NCBI GenBank assembly: GCA_963735115.1
Contig: CAVTJR010000002.1
Location: 248,001 to 312,000 of the forward strand
Source: JAKACA01 sp963735115
GTDB lineage: Bacteria > Actinomycetota > Acidimicrobiia > Acidimicrobiales > Bog-793
Direction: 5' to 3'
Length of the DNA: 64,000 bases
Shown here: positions 34,284-42,825 of the stretch, piece after piece
Numbering within the stretch: the first letter of the stretch is position 1
Layout of the letters: the number at the start of each line of letters is the position of its first letter
The notes under the pieces: model-generated
The model's database searches: none
Told to the model about the DNA's origin: nothing
What the model saw: the letters and a program-made list of their open reading frames with translations, nothing else
Position numbers and translations under genes: made by a program

Positions 34284-35064
34284 GAACGGCCTCGCTCTGC
34301 CGAGCCCGTTTCGGCGCTCCTTGTGGGACTGCCGGACTCGCCGGCATCACGGCGGGGGGGTTCGCGGGCGAAGCGGCAGCGTCCGGATCACCGTCGACCG
34401 CCGGCGGCGCCGGCACGACGCGGCCTCCGGCGAGGTGCACCACCCGGTCGGCGAGGGAGTGGGCATCCGACTCCCCGAGCTCGTGGGAGGAGAGCATGAC
34501 GGTGGCCCCGCCGGCGCGGGCTTCGAGGATGACCTCGTCCAGGGTCGAGCGGGCGTCGTGGTCCAAGCCGGCGTGCGGTTCGTCGAGCAGCCAGAGCCTT
34601 GGTCGGCGCCCTACGACGACGGCGATGGCCGTCCGCCGCCGCTGGCCGGCCGACAGCTTGCCGACGGGCGTGCTGGGCAGCCGGCCGGTGAGCGCCAGAC
34701 GAGCCATCGCCCCCTCCGCCTGCACCCTCGCCTCGGCGGCACCCGACCCTGCCGCCCGCAGGGCAAAACGGAGGTTCTCCTCGACGGTCAGCTCCTCGTA
34801 GAGGAACGTCTCGTGTCCGAGGTAGCCGATCAGGAGGCGGACGGCACGCCGATCGACGGCGAGGTCGTGGCCGAGCACGACGGCCGAGCCCGATCGCAGC
34901 GACAGCAACCCGCAACAGAGGCGGAGCAGGCTGCTCTTGCCGGCGCCGTTCGGGCCGGAAAGATGCACGATCTCGCCCTCGCCGACATCGAGCGTCACTC
35001 CGGCGAGGAGCGGAAACCGGCCGGCGAGGGCGACTGCGTCACGAAGACTTACGGCGGGCGCCAT
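34273..35064 (-). CDS. ccmA: ABC transporter ATP-binding protein CcmA
   Basis: A 263-residue ATPase: Walker A GPNGAGKSS near residue 38, signature LSAGQRRR, Walker B LWLLDEPHAGLD, and a switch histidine in SSHELGE. A 45-residue Ala/Pro-rich C-terminal extension is unusual for CcmA. First gene of the ccmABCDEFGHI operon, whose junctions all overlap, so all should be made together. Confidence 0.93.
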   Translation of the reverse strand: MAPAVSLRDAVALAGRFPLLAGVTLDVGEGEIVHLSGPNGAGKSSLLRLCCGLLSLRSGSAVVLGHDLAVDRRAVRLLIGYLGHETFLYEELTVEENLRFALRAAGSGAAEARVQAEGAMARLALTGRLPSTPVGKLSAGQRRRTAIAVVVGRRPRLWLLDEPHAGLDHDARSTLDEVILEARAGGATVMLSSHELGESDAHSLADRVVHLAGGRVVPAPPAVDGDPDAAASPANPPAVMPASPAVPQGAPKRARQSEAVHVA

Positions 35065-35076
35065 GAGGATCGCCCA

Positions 35077-35107
35077 ATGCTACGGGCGAACGACCTCCAG
35101 GTTCCAA
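35077..35107 (-). promoter_or_regulatory. Candidate promoter of the ccm operon
   Basis: On the minus strand TTGGAA (35107-35102) and TAGCAT (35082-35077) are 19 bp apart, and the start codon of ccmA follows 12 nt after the -10. Spacing is long, so support is moderate. It falls in the 71-bp gap after gmd. Confidence 0.35.
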
Positions 35108-35135
35108 GCGGGGGCCGGTCGAGCCAGCCAGGCCA

Positions 35136-36107
35136 TCAGGGCTGCTGCGACCGCAGCCAGTCGATGTCGGCGTCCACCATCATCGACACGAGCTCGGGGA
35201 AGCCGACCTCGGTCTTCCAGCCGAGCTGTTCGCGGGCCTTGGCAGCATTCCCCACGAGGAGATCCACTTCTGCCGGCCGCAGGAATTGCTCGTCCACGAC
35301 GACGTGGTCCTCCCACTTCAACCCGGCGCGGTCGAAGGCGACTTCGCACAGCTCGCGCACCGAGTGCGTCTCCCCCGTGGCCACCACGTAGTCGTCGGGG
35401 ACTTCCTGGGAGAGCATCTGCCACATCGCCCGCACGTAGTCGCCCGCATACCCCCAGTCGCGCTTCCCCTCGAGGTTGCCCAGCTGCAGCTCGCGGTCGA
35501 GCCCGAGCTTGATGCGGGCGACGCCGTGGCTGACCTTGCGGGGAAGGAACTCCATGCCTCGGCGCGGGCTCTCGTGGTTGAAGAGGATGCCGGAGGAGGC
35601 GTGCAGCCCGTAGCTCTCCCGGTAGTTGACCGTTATCAAATGGCCGTAGACCTTCGCCACGCCGTAGGGGCTGCGCGGGTAGAACGGCGTGAGCTCGGTC
35701 TGGGGGACCTCCCGCACCTTGCCGAACATCTCGGAGGAGCTCGCCTGGTAGAAGCGGATGTCCCGGTCCGTCAGCCGGATGGCGTCGAGGATGCGGGTGA
35801 CACCGAGGGCCGTCACCTCGCCGGTGAGCACGGGCTGGCTCCAGGACGTCGGCACGAAGGACTGGGCGGCGAGGTTGTAGACCTCCGTCGGGCGGTGCTG
35901 GCGGAGGATCTCGATCATGGAGACCTCGTCGAGGACGTCGCCGGCCACGAGGGTCAGGTCGTCCTGGATGTGGGCGATGCGCTCGAAGTTGACCGTGCTC
36001 GAGCGCCGCAGCATCCCGATGACCTCATAGCCCTCCGATAAGAGCAGCTCAGCGAGGTAGGAACCGTCCTGACCCGTGATGCCGGTGATGAGGGCCCGTC
36101 GCGTCAT
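35136..36107 (-). CDS. gmd: GDP-mannose 4,6-dehydratase
   Basis: A 323-residue extended SDR. NAD-binding ALITGITGQDGSYLAELL at the N-terminus, catalytic SSEMFGKV and YGVAKVYGH (Tyr-X3-Lys), and the GDP-mannose loop FNHESPRRGMEFLPRKVSHG. It converts GDP-D-mannose to GDP-4-keto-6-deoxy-mannose, precursor of fucose, rhamnose and related sugars for surface glycans. No epimerase/reductase partner is in the window. ATG overlaps the hydratase stop (ATGA), an odd functional pairing. Confidence 0.95.
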   Translation of the reverse strand: MTRRALITGITGQDGSYLAELLLSEGYEVIGMLRRSSTVNFERIAHIQDDLTLVAGDVLDEVSMIEILRQHRPTEVYNLAAQSFVPTSWSQPVLTGEVTALGVTRILDAIRLTDRDIRFYQASSSEMFGKVREVPQTELTPFYPRSPYGVAKVYGHLITVNYRESYGLHASSGILFNHESPRRGMEFLPRKVSHGVARIKLGLDRELQLGNLEGKRDWGYAGDYVRAMWQMLSQEVPDDYVVATGETHSVRELCEVAFDRAGLKWEDHVVVDEQFLRPAEVDLLVGNAAKAREQLGWKTEVGFPELVSMMVDADIDWLRSQQP

Positions 36108-36943
36108 CCGCCCGTTCTACTACTACTGTCGTCGACTGCCCAGCGTGGCGGCCTCCGCTCGGCGAACGCCGCCCTTCCCTCCGCCGCCTCGGCGGTCTGG
36201 GTGGCCACGGTGAGGAGCGGGTGGAGGTAGGCGAGCGCATCGGCCGCCCCCAGGTGCAGCACCCGGTAGAAGGAGGCGCGGCCGGCGCAGAGGGCTCCGG
36301 GGGGTTTCTTGGCGAGGAGGTCGGCGAGGTCGTCTACGGTACGGTCGAGCTCGTCGACGGGCACGACCCGGTTCAAGAAACCCAGCCGCTCCGCCTCCAC
36401 CGCCCCCACCCTCCGGCCCGTCATCATGAGCTCGAGGGCGTGCCGGGGAGACATCGACTGCAGCAGGGCCACCGTCACCATGTACGGCCAGATGCCGATG
36501 TCGATCTCCGGCGTGCCGAAGACGGCGTCGTCGGCGGCGACGACGAGGTCACAGGCGAGGGCGAGGCCCATGCCGCCGGCGAGGGCGTAGCCGCGGACGC
36601 GGGCGATGGAGGGTTTGCCGAGTTGCCAGAGGTCCTGGAAGAGGGCCGCCAGCTCGCCCCTCGATTCATGCAGGTCGGCGGCGGTGACCGTCGGTTCCGA
36701 CGTCTCCGAGGGGGTGCCAGCGGCCGGCGAGTGCGGGCCGACGAGGTCGGCGCCGGCGGAGAAGGCCTTGTCACCTGCCCCGGTGAGCACGACGACGCGC
36801 AGCGAGTCGTCGCCCTTGATCTCGGCCAGCGCCGTGCGCAGCCCCGAGAGGACCGAGGCGTTGAGGGCGTTGCGCCGCTCCGGCCGGTTAATGGTGAGCC
36901 GGGCGACGGCGCCGCCGCGTTCGAGGACGACATCATCGGGCAC
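36104..36943 (-). CDS. Enoyl-CoA hydratase/isomerase family protein
   Basis: A 279-residue crotonase-fold protein. INRPERRNALN near residue 20, the oxyanion-hole segments AFSAGADL and YALAGGMGLALACDL, and the FGTPEIDIGIWP block are present. A 20-residue Pro/Thr/Ser-rich insertion follows the first oxyanion loop. The glutamate pair of classical hydratases is not fully evident, so isomerase or hydrolase activity is possible. GTG at 36943 lies 6 nt after the -10 TAGCCT, leaderless style. Co-transcribed with gmd. Confidence 0.88.
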   Translation of the reverse strand: MPDDVVLERGGAVARLTINRPERRNALNASVLSGLRTALAEIKGDDSLRVVVLTGAGDKAFSAGADLVGPHSPAAGTPSETSEPTVTAADLHESRGELAALFQDLWQLGKPSIARVRGYALAGGMGLALACDLVVAADDAVFGTPEIDIGIWPYMVTVALLQSMSPRHALELMMTGRRVGAVEAERLGFLNRVVPVDELDRTVDDLADLLAKKPPGALCAGRASFYRVLHLGAADALAYLHPLLTVATQTAEAAEGRAAFAERRPPRWAVDDSSSRTGG

Positions 36944-36949
36944 GGCGGG

Positions 36950-36959
36950 AGGCTACCTT
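36950..36959. promoter_or_regulatory. Overlapping divergent -10 boxes for hydratase (-) and glycosyltransferase (+)
   Basis: The 10 bp AGGCTACCTT hold TAGCCT on the minus strand, 6 nt from the hydratase GTG, and TACCTT on the plus strand, 8 nt from the glycosyltransferase ATG. The two boxes share a central TA. The whole intergenic gap is only 24 bp. Confidence 0.5.
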
Positions 36960-36967
36960 GCCCGAAG

Positions 36968-38023
36968 ATGGTGCCTCCCGTGATCCCCCCGCCGAGGCGC
37001 GTCGCCCTCGTCTCCTACCGCCTCGGCGGCACGGACGGCGTCTCGATCGAAGCTGTCAAGTGGGCGCGCGCCTTCGTTGAGCTGGGTGCCGAGGTGACGA
37101 CCGTCGCCGGTTCCGGCGTCGCCGATCGGATCATCACCGGCCTTTCGGCCTACGCCGCGGAGCCGCCCGACCGCGGCGCCCTCGAGGAGTCCCTCGAAGG
37201 CGCCGACCTCGTCGTGGTCGAGAACTGCCTCTCGCTCCCCTTGAACGAGGCGGCCGGCCGGGCGCTCGCCGAGCTCCTGGCGGGCAGGCCGGCCATCCTC
37301 CACCATCACGACCTGCCGTGGCAGCGACCGCACTACCAGCAGGCGCCACCACCGCCCGATGACACCGAATGGTGGCACGTCACCATCAACGAACGCTCCC
37401 GCTTGGAGCTCGCCGCCCACGGCATCGCCGCCGTCACGTTCTACAACTGCTTCGATCCCGACGTCCCTGCCGGCGACCGCCAGGCGACTCGCCGTGCCCT
37501 TCTCGTAAGCGACGGCGAGGTGCTCGTCCTGCAACCGACGCGGGCCATCGCGCGCAAGAACGTCCCCGGTGGCGTCCTGTTCGCCCGGGCGCTGGGAGCC
37601 ACCTATTGGCTGCTCGGGCCTGCCGAGGACGGCTACGGCCCCGAGCTGGAACGTGTTCTCGAACGGGCGGAGGTCCGGGTGCTGCGCGGCCTCCCGGTGG
37701 ACAGGTCGATGGCGGACGCCTACGCCGCTTGCGACGTCGTCGTGCTGCCGTCGACCTTCGAGGGTTTCGGCAACCCGAGCGTCGAGTCCGCCCTCCACCG
37801 GCGGCCGCTCGCCATCGGGGCCTACCCCGTCGCCACCGAGCTCCGGCGTTTCGGGTTCTCCTGGTTCGACGCTTCCGACCCAGTGGCCGCCGCGGGCGCG
37901 GCCGCCCGCTGGCTGGCCGATCCCGACCCCCGGCTCCTCGACCGCAACGAGCGCGTGGCGAGGGAGCGCTTCTCCACCGGCGATCTCCCGGAGCGGCTGA
38001 GAAGGCTGGTTACCAGCGGGTAG
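36968..38023 (+). CDS. Glycosyltransferase, GT4-like
   Basis: A 351-residue GT-B fold protein. N-terminal RVALVSYRLGGTDGVSIEA, a mid HHHDLPWQRPHYQ block, and the nucleotide-sugar site LPSTFEGFGNPSVESALHRRPLAIG with the conserved E-X7-E like spacing of family 4 retaining enzymes. Acceptor and donor unknown; a link to gmd across the divergent promoter is tempting but unproven. ATG at 36968 fixed by the preceding -10 TACCTT. Confidence 0.88.
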   Translation: MVPPVIPPPRRVALVSYRLGGTDGVSIEAVKWARAFVELGAEVTTVAGSGVADRIITGLSAYAAEPPDRGALEESLEGADLVVVENCLSLPLNEAAGRALAELLAGRPAILHHHDLPWQRPHYQQAPPPPDDTEWWHVTINERSRLELAAHGIAAVTFYNCFDPDVPAGDRQATRRALLVSDGEVLVLQPTRAIARKNVPGGVLFARALGATYWLLGPAEDGYGPELERVLERAEVRVLRGLPVDRSMADAYAACDVVVLPSTFEGFGNPSVESALHRRPLAIGAYPVATELRRFGFSWFDASDPVAAAGAAARWLADPDPRLLDRNERVARERFSTGDLPERLRRLVTSG

Positions 38024-38026
38024 GGT
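38021..38026 (+). promoter_or_regulatory. Candidate -10 box (TAGGGT) for the TetR gene
   Basis: TAGGGT lies 9 nt before the TetR ATG and its first three bases are the stop codon of the glycosyltransferase. No ribosome binding site intervenes. Confidence 0.35.
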
Positions 38027-38035
38027 TCTGCGAAC

Positions 38036-38707
38036 ATGACCGCGACCCCAACAGCGTTGCCGGCGCTGGGTGTCTCCCAACCGATCTCCTCGCCGGTGCC
38101 CCGGCGCCGCCTCACGGCTGCGCGCCGGCGCCGCCAGCTGATCGACGTGGCCCTCGAGACCTTTGCCACGAGCGGTTTCAACGCCACGACGATGGAGGAC
38201 ATCGCCACGGCCGCCGGCGTCACGAAGCCCCTCTTGTACCAGCACTTCGCCTCCAAGCGGGCGCTGTACCTGGAGCTCATCGACGACGTGGCCGCTCGCC
38301 TCATCGGTGCCCTCGCCGTTGCCGCCGCCGCCCCGAGGACGCGACGGCAGGTGGAGGAGGCGTTCGAGGCGTACTTCCGTTTCACGATCGACAACCAGTC
38401 AGCGGTACGCATGCTCTTCGACGCCCCCCACGACGAGGAGCTCGCACGCGGCCTGCGAACGATCGAGGACTCGATCGCCCAATTCCTCGCACCCCTTTTC
38501 GATGCGGACATCGACGAGGACCACCGGCGAACGCTGGCGGCCGCCGTCGTCGGGATGACCGAAGGCGTCACCTGCGACTGGCTGCGCGTCAGCTCTGAGC
38601 AGGGCCGCACGGCGGCCGAGTCAATCAGCGAGGCGCAGCAGCTCGCTCAGCGGCTGGCGGGATTCGCGTGGGGCGGCTTCCGCTCGCTGAACAAGGCAGC
38701 CGGCTGA
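38036..38707 (+). CDS. TetR-family transcriptional regulator
   Basis: A 223-residue protein with a Pro-rich, basic 30-residue N-extension, then the TetR helix-turn-helix (RQLIDVALETFATSGFNATT, IATAAGVTKPLLYQHFASKR) near residues 33-80 and an all-helical ligand domain. The core resembles the TetR protein found beside DUF3107 in mycobacteria (Rv3208), though here DUF3107 is 18 kb away. Ligand unknown. Confidence 0.92.
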   Translation: MTATPTALPALGVSQPISSPVPRRRLTAARRRRQLIDVALETFATSGFNATTMEDIATAAGVTKPLLYQHFASKRALYLELIDDVAARLIGALAVAAAAPRTRRQVEEAFEAYFRFTIDNQSAVRMLFDAPHDEELARGLRTIEDSIAQFLAPLFDADIDEDHRRTLAAAVVGMTEGVTCDWLRVSSEQGRTAAESISEAQQLAQRLAGFAWGGFRSLNKAAG

Positions 38708-38717
38708 CCGACGTGCG

Positions 38718-38736
38718 CGCCGGCGCCGTGCCGGCG
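38718..38736. terminator. Hairpin between convergent tetR and ABC exporter genes
   Basis: CGCCGGC and GCCGGCG form a perfect 7-bp stem with a 5-nt loop in the 31-bp gap between two convergent stops. No T-tract on either side, so a bidirectional but weak terminator. Confidence 0.4.
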
Positions 38737-38738
38737 GG

Positions 38739-40502
38739 TCACCCGTCCCGGTCCTGTTCGGCGCCTCGCCACGAGGTCCAGAGCGCCGCGTAGCTGCCGT
38801 TCCGCTCGAGCAGCTCGGTGTGCGAGCCCTTCTCGACGATCCTGCCGTCCTCCACCACGGCGATGACGTCGGCGTCGGCGGCGCTCTGCAGCCGATGAGC
38901 GACGGCGACGACGGTGCGGCCCTCCAGCACGCGAGAGAGGCTGCGCTCGAGGTGGCGGGCGGCACGAGGATCGAGGAGCGCCGTGGCCTCGTCGAGGACG
39001 AGGGTGTGCGGGTCCGCAAGCACGAGGCGGGCGAGGGCAACCTGTTGAGACTCGCCGGGCGAGAGCTGCACCGCCCCTGAGCCGAGCATCGTGTCGAGAC
39101 CGTCTGGCAGCCGCTCGACGAGCTCGTCGGCGTCGACGACGGCCAGGGCGGCGATCAGCTCGCCGTCGGTGGCGCCCGGCGCCACCAACTCGAGGTTGTC
39201 GCGCAGCGTGCCGTTGAAGATGTGGTACTCCTGGGTGACGAGGGCGACCTCTTCTCGTAGCTGCTCGGTCGGGAGCCGGTGAGCGTCGACGCCACCGATG
39301 CGCACGCTCCCGCTCCGCGGCGGGTAAACGCCCGTCAAAAGGAGCGCCAGCGTGCTCTTGCCGGCGCCGCTCGGGCCCACCAGGGCGAGGCGGCCTCCCG
39401 GTTCGGGGGCGATGTCGATGCCATGGAGCACGTCGTGACCCTCCCGGTAGGCGAAATGCACATCGGTGGCGACGACTCGATCGCCAGAAGGCCGCTCGGC
39501 CGTCGGCTCTGACGTCTCGATCTCACGCACGCCGAGCAGCCGGCTGAGAGAAGCCGCCCCGACCTGCAGCTCGTCGAGGTTGGAGAGCACCGTGTCGACA
39601 GGGTCGATGAGCAGCTGGGTGTAGAGGGCAGCGGCCGTTGCGGCGGCGATGGATAGGCGGCCGTCGGCGTGGAGGATGCCGCCGAGGGCAACGGCGAGCA
39701 CGAGGGGCAGGATGTAGCAGGCTTCCGTGAGAGGGAAGTAGATCGTGCGGAGGCGAAGGGTGTAACGCTCCCAGTGCATCCAGTTACGGATGTCGGCGTC
39801 GACGAGTTGGGTTCTTTGCTGGCCGAGGCCGAACGTCTCGATCGTGCGCCCGGCGGCGGCGTTCTCCTGCACGCGGGCGTTCATTCGGTCGAAGGCGGCG
39901 ATCTCCGCCTTGTAACCGGGCCTGGCACGCTTCAAGTACCACCTCGTGCCGAGAACGAGGGCGGGGATCACCGGCACGAGCACGATCGCCATGATGGGCG
40001 CCGTCCACACGAGAGCGGCCACGGTGAAAACGGCCTGCGCTCCAGCGACCGCCATGCGCGGGGCGGCCTGGCGCACCGACCACGTCAGCTGCTCGACGTC
40101 GGAAGACGCTCGCGTCTGCAGCTCTCCGGTGCCAGCAGCTTCGACGAGGCCGACCGGCATGGCGAGGATCGCTCGTACGAACTCGACCCGGATGGACGAG
40201 AGGAGGCGTGCCGTGATCGTGCCCGCCACCCGGCTGGCGCCCCGGATGAAGAACGACTGGAGCACGAGGGCGCAGAGGAAGATGAGCACGGCTTCGTCCA
40301 CGCGGGCGAGGGCGTGCCCATCGCCGCCGGCAGCCGCCTCGGCGACGACGTCGCCGAGAACACGGGGTCCGACGAGGCCGGCGACGCTGGCGGCGGCGTA
40401 GAAAGCGAGCACGCCGGCGGCGTCGCGCCAGTCCGTCCGCAAGACGGCCATGATGTAGGCGCGAACGACGCGGGCGGACGCGACGGGAAGCTCGTGGCTC
40501 AT
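38739..40502 (-). CDS. ABC exporter half-transporter (second of pair)
   Basis: A 587-residue protein: six-span membrane domain (residues about 20-320), then ATPase domain with Walker A GPSGAGKST, signature LSPGESQQVALARL, Walker B LVLDEATALLD and AHRLQSA switch. The signature reads LSPGE instead of LSGGQ, a change also seen in heterodimeric exporters where only one site is fully active. ATG at 40502 overlaps the first half-transporter stop (ATGA), so a heterodimer is expected. Substrate unknown. Confidence 0.93.
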   Translation of the reverse strand: MSHELPVASARVVRAYIMAVLRTDWRDAAGVLAFYAAASVAGLVGPRVLGDVVAEAAAGGDGHALARVDEAVLIFLCALVLQSFFIRGASRVAGTITARLLSSIRVEFVRAILAMPVGLVEAAGTGELQTRASSDVEQLTWSVRQAAPRMAVAGAQAVFTVAALVWTAPIMAIVLVPVIPALVLGTRWYLKRARPGYKAEIAAFDRMNARVQENAAAGRTIETFGLGQQRTQLVDADIRNWMHWERYTLRLRTIYFPLTEACYILPLVLAVALGGILHADGRLSIAAATAAALYTQLLIDPVDTVLSNLDELQVGAASLSRLLGVREIETSEPTAERPSGDRVVATDVHFAYREGHDVLHGIDIAPEPGGRLALVGPSGAGKSTLALLLTGVYPPRSGSVRIGGVDAHRLPTEQLREEVALVTQEYHIFNGTLRDNLELVAPGATDGELIAALAVVDADELVERLPDGLDTMLGSGAVQLSPGESQQVALARLVLADPHTLVLDEATALLDPRAARHLERSLSRVLEGRTVVAVAHRLQSAADADVIAVVEDGRIVEKGSHTELLERNGSYAALWTSWRGAEQDRDG

Positions 40503-42291
40503 GAACCGCTCCCGTCGGCTCGAAGGGAGCGGCCTGTGGCCGCGGAGGGTGCCCTCGCGGGGCCAGCGGCGGTCGGTTTCATGTTCGCCTCGGTTCCCCG
40601 CAGCACGATGGCCCGGTAGCGCTCCTCGGCCCTCAGCAACTCCGCGTGGGTGCCTGCAGCCACGGCCTGCCCGTCGACGAGGATGACCCGATCGGCCCGA
40701 TCGAGCAGGAGCGGGCTCGTGGTGGCGATGACCGTCGTCCTCCCCGCGGGATACGGCGCAGCCGATCGGCGATCGCCGACTCCGTGTGGGCGTCGACGGC
40801 GCTCGTCGGATCATCCAGCAACAACACGTCGGGGTCGCCGGCGAGCGCCTGGGCGAGGGCGAGACGCTGGCGCTGGCCTCCGGAGAGCGATCGCCACCGT
40901 TCCGGCAGGAGCGTGTCGATGCCGTCTGCAAGACCGTTCACGAGCTCGTCGGCCGCGGCCGCCTCGATGACCTGTTCCGTACGAGCCCCGGCAGGGGCGA
41001 GCACCTCTGCAGCCGTCGTCATCAGCTGAACCGGGGAACGCTCCGAGAGGACGACGTGACGGCGGAGCTCGGCGAGGGAGACGCGGTCGAGGCTGGTGTC
41101 GCCGATCCTGACCGCCTTGCCCTCTGCGGGATCCTCGAAGCGTCCCAGACGGTCGAGCAGGGCCGTGCCTTCCTCCGGCGTCGCCGGGACGACGGCGGTG
41201 AGCACGCCCGGCTCGATGGCGACGTGGGTCATCTCGTCGCGGAGCACCTCCGCACGGAAGTTCGGAGTTGGAGCCGGCTCGGCTCCGGTGGGCTCGGCGA
41301 TCGTCCGCTGCATGGAGAGGACGCCGATGATTCGCCGGGAGGCCACGAGCGCCGCCGTCCACTTGGAAGACGCCTCGATGAAGGTCTGCATCGGGATGAG
41401 AAGGAAGGCGGCCGAGGCATAGAACGCCACCAGCTCTCCCGGAGAGATGGAGCCGTGGACGGCATACCCGGCCCCGAGCCAGGTGATCGCCACAACGAGG
41501 GCGCCGGGCAACAGGACCTGAGCCCCGTCCAGGTACGACTGCAGGATCGCCGTGCGTACCGAGGCGTCGGCGACCGTGTTGGACGCCTTCTCGAAACGCC
41601 CTGCGAACACCCGCTCCCCGCCGAGACCGCGCAGGACCCGGAGTCCCGACACCGTGTCGGACGCGAGCGAGCTTGCCTCCGCCCGCCGCTCGCGCTCGGC
41701 CGTCTGGCGGCGCTCGAGCGGTCGGACGAGAGGAACGACGAGAGCCATGGCCGTCGGCACTCCCAACACGACGATCGCTCCGAGCGGGGGTGAGACCGAG
41801 AGGAGCACGGCGCTGAGCGCTAGGAACGAGACGACGCCGCCGGCCGTGCGTGCCGAGACGTCGAGAGCTTCGCCGATCCGTTCCACGTCGGACGAGCCGA
41901 GGCTCGCCACCTCCCCCGCCGCCACCCGGCGGGCGAGCTCGCCGCCGAGATAGCAGGCGTGGCGCGCCACCAGCTGCTCGACGCGGCTCACGGAATGGAG
42001 GAAGTTGGCGACGGCCCGGCGGTGGCGCAGGATGCCTGCAACCGCCTGCGTGATGCCGAGACCTAGGAGGACGAGCGACCAGCCGATGACCTGCGACCGG
42101 TCTCGCCTAACGGTGGCGCCGAGGGCAGCCCCGAGCGCCAGAGGGATGGCCGCCTGACTCGTCATCCAAAGGACCCCAAAGACGGCTCCGCCGACGACGA
42201 CTCGCAGCTGCTGGCGGGCCACCCACGCGAGGAACCGCCAGGCGGACCGAAGGTCGGGCGCGCCAGGGTCGGCGACAGGCAGCTCAAACAT
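40499..42291 (-). pseudogene. ABC exporter half-transporter (first of pair), 1-base frameshift near 3' end
   Basis: Six-span membrane domain and ATPase domain. The P-loop region is degenerate (VVPATPEEGTALLDRL replaces a normal Walker A), while the signature LSGGQRQRLALAQAL and Walker B VLLLDDPTSAVD are intact, matching a catalytically asymmetric heterodimer. After ADRLRRIPRG the frame loses homology; adding one base in the G run at about 40742-40746 restores TTVIATTSPLLLDRADRVIL through the D- and H-loops and a stop at 40499 that overlaps the next ATG. Corrected length 597 residues. The start at 42291 precedes FELPVADPG; an in-frame ATG-like start upstream at 42342 is less likely. Confidence 0.88.
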
Positions 42292-42825
42292 GAGCCAACC
42301 GACGGTAGCGCCCCCACCGCGCGCGGGGTGCCGAGGGCTCACGCGCCGGAGAGCGCTCCGGTGCGCGCTGTACCTACGGACTGCCGTCCGGGCTGTGCGT
42401 ACCTTGCGGACTACGCGGACTCAGAGGTGGTGCATGGCGTCATCGTAGTCGTGGCGCTCGCCGGCGGTGAGCTCACGCGCGGATCGTCCTTGGCTGCGGG
42501 GTGCCCGTCGGGTACGTGCGCCTCGGGGCCGACCCACGGCCGCTTCTCTCCGCGCTCCACGGCCACTCCGACCGATGGCCACTCTGACCCACAGGGCACT
42601 CCGACCATTCGTGTGCTCAGACTGCTCACACTGGCCGAGTTTGAACGCCCTCGGCGCGCGATTCGCCGCCAGATCTGCCCTGGACCGCGACCAATGTCGC
42701 CAACCGGTGCATTAGCTTGCCGCGGGCAGCCGGAGTCGGTGCACGGACCGGTGATCTCCTCGCGAGTCGCTCGTCGGCACCAGCACGCTCGGCAAGGGCC
42801 GTCCACGAACGCGAGAGAGGCAGTC
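42292..42825. other. 534-bp non-coding stretch with repeats
   Basis: No protein-like frame on either strand. It holds a GC hairpin near 42343-42368, two direct copies of GTACCT followed by CGGACT or GCGGACT at 42370 and 42399, and three 11-bp repeats at 42563-42606. It precedes the unknown gene at 42826 and lies behind the divergent ABC exporter, so it probably holds control sites for one or both. Confidence 0.6.
42563..42606 (+). repeat. Three 11-bp direct repeats (iteron-like)
   Basis: CCACTCCGACC at 42563, CCACTCTGACC at 42579 and GCACTCCGACC at 42596, spaced 16 and 17 bp start to start. They lie about 220 bp before the start of the gene at 42826. Regular spacing suggests a protein-binding array; nothing else hints at an origin. 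Confidence 0.6.

Noticed and set aside
15714..42291. Programmed ribosomal frameshifting at the four broken genes
   Set aside because: No slippery heptamer plus stimulator is evident; the shifts are of different kinds and three lie in simple repeats or homopolymers, so indels are simpler.
42563..42606. Replication or plasmid origin iterons
   Set aside because: Only three copies; no DnaA boxes, rep gene or AT-rich unwinding element nearby.
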